Origin: Alkaliphilus serpentinus
Lineage (GTDB): Bacteria > Bacillota > Clostridia > Peptostreptococcales > Natronincolaceae
Length of the DNA: 48,568 nt
Direction of reading: 5' to 3'
Assembly: GCF_009017255.1 (NCBI RefSeq)
Contig: NZ_WBZB01000026.1
Location: 1 to 48,568, forward strand
The stretch's first letter is position 1; the number at the start of each line of letters is the position of its first letter. Shown in pieces: positions 33,626-39,749 of the stretch. Under the pieces are notes generated by a model. That model saw only the letters and a program-made list of their open reading frames with translations, searched no databases and was not told the origin of the DNA. Both the position numbers and the translations under genes were made by a program.

Positions 33626-34600
33626 TCACAAATTCTCCCTATACCATTCTATTGCAGCTTCAATTCCTCTTTTAAAACTCCAACTAGGATCATATCCAAG
33701 CATCTCTTTAGCTTTGCATATATCAGCATTGCTATGCTTTATATCACCTTTCCTATCAGGTCCAAAGATTGGCTCAATATCTTTTCCAAGTGCTTTACAA
33801 AGGGATTTATATACATCTATCAGATATTCTCTTCCACCGTATGCGATATTAAATGCTTCTCCCGCAACTTCCGAAGATGCATTACATGCTTTCAAATTTG
33901 CCTCAATAACATTTTCAATATAAGTAAAGTCTCTACTTTGCTTTCCATCGCCATTTATTGTGGGTTGTTCATCATTAAGCAGTTGTTTAATAAACTTTGG
34001 AATTACTGCTGCATATGCTCCATTTGGATCTTGTCTTTTACCGAATACATTAAAATATCTTAATCCATAAGTATCTAATCCGTATAGTTTTGAATAAAGC
34101 TTCCCATATTCCTCATCAACCATTTTAGTCAAAGCATATGGTGATAATAGGTTTCCTTCTCTTCCCTCTTGTTTTGGGAGATTTGGCTCATCTCCATAAA
34201 CAGATGAACTGGAAGCATAAACAAACTTCTTCACTCCATTTTGTCTAGCTGCTTCCATCATATTGAGAGTTCCTCGGATATTGATTTCTTCGTAAAGCAA
34301 TGGCATCTCAATGCTTCTAGGAACACTACCCCAAGCTGCTTGATTTAAGACATAATCTACACCTTCACAAGCTTTCATGCACGTATCTAGATATCTTATG
34401 TCCCCTTTTATAAATGTATAGTTAGGATTATCAATAAACAAGTCCACATTAGATTGTTTACCAATGGAAAGATCATCTAGACATCTAACCTTATAGCCTT
34501 TATCTAATAAAACCTCGCACAAGTTGGAGCCAATAAAACCAGCTCCACCAGTTACGAGAAATACAGTATCTTTTTTAAACTCTATATTTTCATATCCCAC
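33626..34600 (-). CDS. UDP-HexNAc C4-epimerase, WbpP/TviC-like
   Basis: The protein has 324 residues with a GTG start. It has an extended SDR fold: GGAGFIGSNLCEVL, AAWGSVPRSIEMP (about 92-104), SSSSVYGD and the catalytic Y-x3-K in SPYALTKMV. LRYFNVFGKRQDPNGAYAAV is a hallmark of the WbpP/TviC group. It interconverts UDP-GlcNAc and UDP-GalNAc or their uronic acids. Together with the adjacent WbpO/TviB-like dehydrogenase it should supply UDP-GalNAcA. Confidence 0.88.
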   Translation of the reverse strand: MGYENIEFKKDTVFLVTGGAGFIGSNLCEVLLDKGYKVRCLDDLSIGKQSNVDLFIDNPNYTFIKGDIRYLDTCMKACEGVDYVLNQAAWGSVPRSIEMPLLYEEINIRGTLNMMEAARQNGVKKFVYASSSSVYGDEPNLPKQEGREGNLLSPYALTKMVDEEYGKLYSKLYGLDTYGLRYFNVFGKRQDPNGAYAAVIPKFIKQLLNDEQPTINGDGKQSRDFTYIENVIEANLKACNASSEVAGEAFNIAYGGREYLIDVYKSLCKALGKDIEPIFGPDRKGDIKHSNADICKAKEMLGYDPSWSFKRGIEAAIEWYRENL

Positions 34601-34620
34601 GGCTTATGCACTACCTTTCC

Positions 34621-35940
34621 TTACAGTCTCCAGTATTTGTATCCTGCAGCTTCGTATTCTTTTCTATCTAAGATTCCTTTAATATCAAGCAATACTTTGC
34701 TTTCATAAGATCCTTCTTTAAACATCTTATTGAAATCTTCTTGAGTAAATCTTAAGAACTGGTCATGTCCAACAGCTACAACAATTGCATCCATCTCTTT
34801 AATGTCTTCTACTGAATCAAAGTCAATTCCATACTCATGCTTTGCTTCTTCAGCATCTGCTTCTGGATCTGCAATCATCGGAGTGATTCCATATTCTTTA
34901 AGCTCATTGACAATATCAATGACTCTAGTATTTCTAGTATCAGGACAGTTTTCTTTGAAAGTAAATCCTAGGATTGCCACTTTTGCATCTTTAACTGGCA
35001 CATCTGCTTTTATAAGGTTTTTAATTAAATTCTCAACCACATATTTGCCCATATCATCATTAATCCTTCTTCCTGAAAGGATAATTTGTGAATGGTATCC
35101 TAGCTGCTCAGCTTTATATGTGAGGTAGTAAGGGTCTACACCAATACAGTGTCCACCGACTAATCCTGGGAAGAAGTTCAGGAAGTTCCACTTCGTTCCA
35201 GCAGCTTTTAGAACAGCTTTAGTGTCAATCCCCATCTTGTTAAAGATAATGGAAAGCTCATTCATAAATGCTATGTTAATATCTCTTTGTGAGTTCTCAA
35301 TAACCTTTGCAGCTTCAGCCACTTTTATAGATTCAGCTCTATGTACTCCTGCATCAACCACAAGTTCATACACTTTCGCAATAATATCAAGAGATTCTTC
35401 ATCCATACCTGATACGACTTTTACAATAGTCTCTAGCCTATGTACTTTATCACCAGGATTGATTCTCTCAGGTGAGTAGCCTACTTTGAAATCTTCGCCA
35501 CATTTCATTCCAGATTCCCTCTCAAGAATTGGAATGCATATTTCTTCTGTCACGCCCGGATAAACAGTAGATTCAAATACAACAATAGAACCTTTAGTAA
35601 GATTCCTCCCGACTGTTCTACTTGCTGATTCTACTGGTCTTAGATCGGGTGTGTGATCTACGTTAACAGGAGTAGGTACAACAACAATATGAAACTTAGC
35701 TTCTTTAAGTTTGCTCTCATCAGCTGTAAACTCTACAGTTGTTGACTTAATTGCATCATCTCCAACCTCTTTAGTTGGATCAATTCCTTTCTTATATAAC
35801 TCAACTTTCTCTTCACTAATATCAAATCCAATGACATTAACTTTTTTAGCAAAAGAAACTGCTATTGGCATACCAACATAACCAAGACCAACAAGTGAAA
35901 TTTTTTCTTCTCTATTTTTAATCTTTTCATATAAACTCAT
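34621..35940 (-). CDS. UDP-HexNAc 6-dehydrogenase, WbpO/TviB-like
   Basis: The protein has 439 residues. The N-terminal NAD domain has GLGYVGMPIAVSFAKK; then come VVPTPVNVDHTPDL, STVYPGVTEEIC, GYSPERINPGD and the catalytic cysteine in GLVGGHCIGVDPYYL (about residue 267). The sequence resembles TviB/WbpO more than WecC/CapO, so oxidation of UDP-GlcNAc or UDP-GalNAc at C6 is likely, giving an acidic sugar. AAAGGAG precedes the ATG; the epimerase gene follows after 20 nt. Confidence 0.9.
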   Translation of the reverse strand: MSLYEKIKNREEKISLVGLGYVGMPIAVSFAKKVNVIGFDISEEKVELYKKGIDPTKEVGDDAIKSTTVEFTADESKLKEAKFHIVVVPTPVNVDHTPDLRPVESASRTVGRNLTKGSIVVFESTVYPGVTEEICIPILERESGMKCGEDFKVGYSPERINPGDKVHRLETIVKVVSGMDEESLDIIAKVYELVVDAGVHRAESIKVAEAAKVIENSQRDINIAFMNELSIIFNKMGIDTKAVLKAAGTKWNFLNFFPGLVGGHCIGVDPYYLTYKAEQLGYHSQIILSGRRINDDMGKYVVENLIKNLIKADVPVKDAKVAILGFTFKENCPDTRNTRVIDIVNELKEYGITPMIADPEADAEEAKHEYGIDFDSVEDIKEMDAIVVAVGHDQFLRFTQEDFNKMFKEGSYESKVLLDIKGILDRKEYEAAGYKYWRL

Positions 35941-35954
35941 ATCAATTAACTCCT

Positions 35955-37064
35955 TTATATTAATCCCATAGTTTTCATAATAGATTTATTGACAATATTT
36001 ACATCATACTTCTCTTTAGCAAGTTTCAAACTGCGTTCTGCCATAATCCTATTTGTTTCTTGATCTTCTATTAGAATTCTCATCTTATCAACTAAACCAT
36101 TTACGTCTTTAACAGACACGAGGAACCCATTGTATTCATCTGTGACAGTTTCTCTACATCCAGGAGCATCACTGGTTATAATTGAGCGACCTATTGCCAT
36201 TGCTTCTAAGACAGTCTTAGGTGTTCCTTCATGATAAGAAGGCAATACATAAGTACTACATTGTTTCAAATAGGGTCTAACATCGGTCTGCTCTCCAAAA
36301 TACTCAATAATACCCTGCTCAATAAATGGCTGTAGTTCTTCAGACTTCAGTGCTGAAGGATTACTATCATAAGGTCCCACAAGTAAGCATCTTACTTCAG
36401 GATATTCAGCCTTAATTCTCTTACAAGCCTCCAAATACTCCATAATACCTTTATCTTTGATTAATCTGCCAATAAATAAAAATGCCGGTGCATTAGGCAA
36501 TGGTTCTGGTTTAAACTTCTCAAGATTCACACCTGATCCATTGATAATCACAACTTTTTCATCTTCAATAAGTCCGCTATTTACAAATTCGTTTTTATCA
36601 TCGTTGTTTTGAAAAAACACCTTCTTGCTTGCATTGCATGCTAAACGATACTCAGTCTTCATTATTGTTTTGATTACTCTGTTTTTAAGCCCTTCTCCCC
36701 TAAAAATCGACCCAAGACCTGCTATCAGTGGATATACTTCAGTAATACCCTTGGCTTTTGCTGCAAGACTTCCGTAAACTACAGTTTTTGCTTGGTATGC
36801 GAATACTTTGTCTGGCTTCTCTTCTTTCATAAATTGCTTAAGATCTCGATACGTCCTTAAATCATTAAAGGGATTTATGCCATTTCTTTCCACAAAGAGT
36901 TGCTTATAATGAATTCCATTTTCCTCAAACTTGCTCTTCCAGTTTGATTCAGGTTCTGGTCCTAAAGCTATGACAGAATGTCCATGTTTTATAAATTCTT
37001 TCATCATATCCATACGAAACCAAAATAGTGATGACGTATGGCTTGATAGTACAGCTATTTTCAT
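35955..37064 (-). CDS. Glycosyltransferase family 4
   Basis: The protein has 369 residues. The N-terminal domain begins KIAVLSSHTSSLFWFRMDMM. The C-terminal GT4 donor domain has FLFIGRLIKDKGIMEYLEA (about 195-213), LVGPYDSNP and YVLPSYHEGTPKTVLEAMA (about 273-291) with the E-x7-E motif. It is similar to capsule and PglA-type transferases that act early on undecaprenyl-linked sugars. With the initiating enzyme two genes upstream it may add the second sugar. Confidence 0.88.
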   Translation of the reverse strand: MKIAVLSSHTSSLFWFRMDMMKEFIKHGHSVIALGPEPESNWKSKFEENGIHYKQLFVERNGINPFNDLRTYRDLKQFMKEEKPDKVFAYQAKTVVYGSLAAKAKGITEVYPLIAGLGSIFRGEGLKNRVIKTIMKTEYRLACNASKKVFFQNNDDKNEFVNSGLIEDEKVVIINGSGVNLEKFKPEPLPNAPAFLFIGRLIKDKGIMEYLEACKRIKAEYPEVRCLLVGPYDSNPSALKSEELQPFIEQGIIEYFGEQTDVRPYLKQCSTYVLPSYHEGTPKTVLEAMAIGRSIITSDAPGCRETVTDEYNGFLVSVKDVNGLVDKMRILIEDQETNRIMAERSLKLAKEKYDVNIVNKSIMKTMGLI

Positions 37065-37091
37065 ATTGTCAATCCTACTTTCATCACTTAG

Positions 37092-37979
37092 TTACTTCTT
37101 TAAATACTGATTCACTTCAATTTCAATGCCCTCTTCAAAACTCATCGGTCTATAGTTGAAGTCTTTCTTTGCTTCGACATGAGGATAACTTCTGTCTTCA
37201 CCCATACGTTGAACCCTTTCTACATAATCAATTTTTCCTAAAGTTAGTACCTTCGCTATTTGGGTAAGTACAACTCCAAATGATAAAGGAACACTGACAA
37301 AGGTTGTTTTCTTATTAAGATTATCGCTTATCATCTTAAAAACTTCTATCATCTGTATAGGCTTTTCACCTGATAAATCATATGCTTTTCCAGCTGTTTT
37401 TTCAGGAGATGTCAATACAGTGTAGAATGCCTTTCCTAAATCCCTTGCATTTACTGGTTGTATTAAACTTCTCCCACCGTTGATAACTGGCATTACTCTA
37501 AATTTATCTATCATCTTGATGAACTTACTCATATTGCTATCACACAGATCACCATAGATCATAGTTGGTCTAACAATCGTAACTTTTGTAAGGCAGTTTG
37601 GATCTGAAGTCAATTCAGAAACTTTCTTTTCTATGGTATAACCTTGAGAAGCATATTTGAAGTTTGAATATATTCCCGTCGTATGTACTAAGATTGCTCT
37701 CTTCACATTGTTCTCAATAGCTGTTTCAACAATCATTGGTGAGTGATGAATATTATAGATGTGCATGATACTATCTATACCACTCATAACTTTTCTAATG
37801 AACTCCTTGTCGTTGAGATCTCCATAAACCTTCTCAATATCTAATCCGCTGTTATCCAACATTGAAGTGTCAGATGTTTCCCTAACGATGCAGCGGATTG
37901 GTCCTTCATATTTATGAGCAATAAGTTCCTTTAAGAAATATCTGCCTGTATGTCCTGTGATTCCTGTCACTAATAACAT
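37092..37979 (-). CDS. CapN-like NAD-dependent 4-keto sugar reductase (SDR)
   Basis: The protein has 295 residues, an atypical extended SDR. The nucleotide motif is GITGHTGRYFL at the N-terminus. Unusually, no clear Y-x3-K pair is visible in the usual place (the region reads TTGIYSNFKYASQGYTIEKK). RPTMIYGDL and DLSGEKPIQMIEVFKMI follow. The length and the position next to a CapM-like transferase match CapN of the staphylococcal capsule locus, which reduces the CapD product to UDP-D-FucNAc. The function is inferred from this context. Confidence 0.72.
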   Translation of the reverse strand: MLLVTGITGHTGRYFLKELIAHKYEGPIRCIVRETSDTSMLDNSGLDIEKVYGDLNDKEFIRKVMSGIDSIMHIYNIHHSPMIVETAIENNVKRAILVHTTGIYSNFKYASQGYTIEKKVSELTSDPNCLTKVTIVRPTMIYGDLCDSNMSKFIKMIDKFRVMPVINGGRSLIQPVNARDLGKAFYTVLTSPEKTAGKAYDLSGEKPIQMIEVFKMISDNLNKKTTFVSVPLSFGVVLTQIAKVLTLGKIDYVERVQRMGEDRSYPHVEAKKDFNYRPMSFEEGIEIEVNQYLKK

Positions 37980-37989
37980 CTTCTCACCC

Positions 37990-38610
37990 CTAATATTTCA
38001 CTGACTCTTTATCGGCTTTCTTCGTCCCAGTCCCACCTTCAACAACACCATCACTTCTAAGAACACTAAATATCGTCCCAAAGAAACATCTAACATCCAT
38101 CATGAATCCAATCTTCACTGCGTACTCTCCATCAAGTCTCGCCTTAACATCAATCTCAAGCTCGTCTCTTCCATTAATCTGAGCCCACCCAGTAAGACCA
38201 ACCGGCACGTCATTAGCACCATATTTGTCTCTTTCTTCAATAAGATCATACTGATTCCAAAGTGCAGGTCTTGGCCCAATGATGCTCATCTCGCCTTTAA
38301 AAATATTGATGATTTGAGGCAATTCATCTAGAGAAGTTTTTCGTAGGAACTTACCTACCTTTGTAATCCACTGATCAGGATTCTCTAGAAGATGTGTAGG
38401 GGTGTCCTTCGGCGTATCTATTCTCATGGTTCTGAATTTTAATATATGAAAATGACTCTTATAGATCCCGACTCTCTTCTGTTTAAAGAGAACAGGTCCA
38501 GGGGAGTCAAGCTTGATTGCAACCATAAGGATTGCAAATATCGGAGAAAGGATGATTAGGCCGATAGCCGATAGCAATATATCAATTAACCTCTTAACTC
38601 TCATGTACAT
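37990..38610 (-). CDS. capM: Initiating sugar-phosphate transferase, CapM/PglC-like
   Basis: The protein has 206 residues. A re-entrant N-terminal hydrophobic segment (about 8-33) is followed by the small PGPT domain: SPGPVLFKQKRVG, LKFRTMRID, RKTSLDELPQIINIFKGEMS with the catalytic D-E pair, IGPRPAL and GLTGWAQINGR. It transfers a HexNAc-1-phosphate (here probably a 6-deoxy-HexNAc such as D-FucNAc) to undecaprenyl phosphate and so starts the repeat unit. GGAGGGG stands 6-7 nt before the ATG. Confidence 0.92.
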   Translation of the reverse strand: MYMRVKRLIDILLSAIGLIILSPIFAILMVAIKLDSPGPVLFKQKRVGIYKSHFHILKFRTMRIDTPKDTPTHLLENPDQWITKVGKFLRKTSLDELPQIINIFKGEMSIIGPRPALWNQYDLIEERDKYGANDVPVGLTGWAQINGRDELEIDVKARLDGEYAVKIGFMMDVRCFFGTIFSVLRSDGVVEGGTGTKKADKESVKY

Positions 38611-38637
38611 ATGTTACCCCTCCGAAATTGCTTTCTA

Positions 38638-38676
38638 GTTGGAATGTTGGAAAGTAGAATGTTGGAATGGTAGAAC
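38638..38676. repeat. GTTGGAAT short repeats, 3' side of four-helix gene
   Basis: Several 7-8-nt units occur in a row: GTTGGAAT, GTTGGAAA, GTAGAAT, GTTGGAAT. The array lies directly after the stop of the four-helix-bundle gene. Similar units in inverted orientation stand on the other side (39042-39074). Confidence 0.65.
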
Positions 38677-38678
38677 CA

Positions 38679-39032
38679 TCAATCTAAAGTCTTAATTAAT
38701 CCAGCCAAAAGTCTTCCTACATCCTTTGATAAATCCAATACATCTTTATACTTTTGTTCATCTATATACTTCAAATCTTTTGCTAATAGCAACTGATACT
38801 TTGTTTCTTCCAAAGAACCACGTGCCACCAGCAAAAATCGCTTGTATTCCTTGTTAGAACCTCTTGCTTTACCTTCAACAATATTATTTGGAACTGATGC
38901 TGCCGCTCTTCTGATTTGAGAAGTTAGTCCAAATATCTCCTCCTTAGGGAAGCTGTTTGTAATCTGGTATATCTTCAATGTAAGTTCATGAGACTTCTGC
39001 CACACAACTAACTTATTCGTATCATCGAACAT
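38679..39032 (-). CDS. Four-helix-bundle protein (23S rRNA intervening-sequence family)
   Basis: The protein has 117 residues, the normal length. It is fully helical, with the family pattern WQKSHELTLKIYQITNSFP, IRRAAASVPNNIVEGKARG and ARGSLEETKYQLLLAKDL. Members occur inside 23S rRNA insertions, as scattered single genes and as accessory proteins (Avd) of diversity-generating retroelements; none of those partners is visible here. The gene has its own AAAGGAG site and is flanked by short GTTGG repeats in opposite orientation, so it looks like an insertion between the regulator and capM. The function is unknown. Confidence 0.88.
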   Translation of the reverse strand: MFDDTNKLVVWQKSHELTLKIYQITNSFPKEEIFGLTSQIRRAAASVPNNIVEGKARGSNKEYKRFLLVARGSLEETKYQLLLAKDLKYIDEQKYKDVLDLSKDVGRLLAGLIKTLD

Positions 39033-39041
39033 AGGCTACTC

Positions 39042-39074
39042 CTTTCCAACTTACCAACATACCAACTTTCTACT
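39042..39074. repeat. GTTGG short repeats, 5' side of four-helix gene
   Basis: On the minus strand the units GTTGGTAT, GTTGGTAA and GTTGGAAA follow AGTAGAAA, directly before the gene's ribosome site. They are inverted relative to the units at 38638-38676. Confidence 0.6.
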
Positions 39075-39153
39075 TCTTTATTCTTTCACCACTCACGTCG
39101 CACTCTATACTCAATTATCCATAGTAAAGCTTCATAACTATCTACTCGGTATT

Positions 39154-39666
39154 TTACAATTCCTCTAATATATTAATGGTTTCATAACCAAGGGTCTTAT
39201 ACTTTTCATAATCTTCATGATTTGTTACAATAAATACCCCTCTAATATCGTGTTTTTCATCTTCTCCAAAATGAATAAATTTTTCATCAATATCTAATTC
39301 TTCTATCGAAGATTTTATAAGGCTACTTATTTCATCTTGACCTAGTATTATAAAAACCTTGTTATACTCACTTAAAACTCTTATGAACAACTTCTTTATC
39401 TTTTCTTTGGTGTTGTTTATGTAGGTATAATGGTGCTTTATATACTTATATGTCTTATTTACCTTTTCCACCATCCCCTTCGGTGTTATCATATAAACTA
39501 CCCTGTTAGCTGGAATATTTTCTATTTTAATGAAGCCTTCTTTAACCATCTTCTTGATAAGAACGTTTATACTGCCTAGGGAAAAACCTGTTTTCTCGGA
39601 TAACTGTCTTTGGGATAATAGCTTATTTTCATTTATTAACTCTAACAAAATATATTCTTTGTCCAC
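39154..39666 (-). CDS. Winged-helix (MarR-like) polysaccharide-locus regulator
   Basis: The protein has 170 residues with a GTG start, AGGAG standing 7 nt before it. An N-terminal winged helix-turn-helix (about 1-75; LLSQRQLSEKTGFSLGSINV, then ITPKGMVEKV) is followed by a basic helical linker. The C-terminal domain (about 90-170) contains FIILGQDEISSLIKSSIEEL and may bind a ligand. MarR-type regulators of this size are common in exopolysaccharide loci. It has its own promoter and a perfect dyad at the start point (39690-39716), which suggests autoregulation and control of the genes that follow. Confidence 0.82.
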   Translation of the reverse strand: MDKEYILLELINENKLLSQRQLSEKTGFSLGSINVLIKKMVKEGFIKIENIPANRVVYMITPKGMVEKVNKTYKYIKHHYTYINNTKEKIKKLFIRVLSEYNKVFIILGQDEISSLIKSSIEELDIDEKFIHFGEDEKHDIRGVFIVTNHEDYEKYKTLGYETINILEEL

Positions 39667-39689
39667 TTAGATACTCCTATGGTAGTTTT

Positions 39690-39716
39690 TTAGGCGTTCA
39701 TTTATTGAACGCCTAA
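39690..39716 (-). promoter_or_regulatory. Perfect 11-bp dyad at the regulator's start point (candidate operator)
   Basis: TTAGGCGTTCA (39690-39700) and TGAACGCCTAA (39706-39716) are exactly complementary around TTTAT. The predicted transcription start is near 39714, inside the dyad. It could be the binding site of the winged-helix protein encoded next, or a 5' hairpin in its mRNA. Confidence 0.7.
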
Positions 39717-39720
39717 TTTT

Positions 39721-39749
39721 AGTATAATGTCTTGTAAAAACTTAGTCAA
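39721..39749 (-). promoter_or_regulatory. Sigma-A promoter of the regulator and downstream sugar genes
   Basis: On the minus strand: TTGACT (39744-39749), 17 nt, TATACT (39721-39726). The -35 lies across the stop codon of the upstream gene (39742). This gives the regulator and the capM-capD part of the locus a promoter apart from that before wzz. Confidence 0.8.

Noticed and set aside
38679-39032. Diversity-generating retroelement accessory gene (Avd)
   Set aside because: The fold family is shared, but there is no reverse transcriptase, template repeat or variable target gene in the window.
39690-39716. Terminator of the O-antigen-ligase gene
   Set aside because: On the minus strand the hairpin is followed by A residues and not T, and it overlaps the start point of a good promoter, so an operator is more likely.
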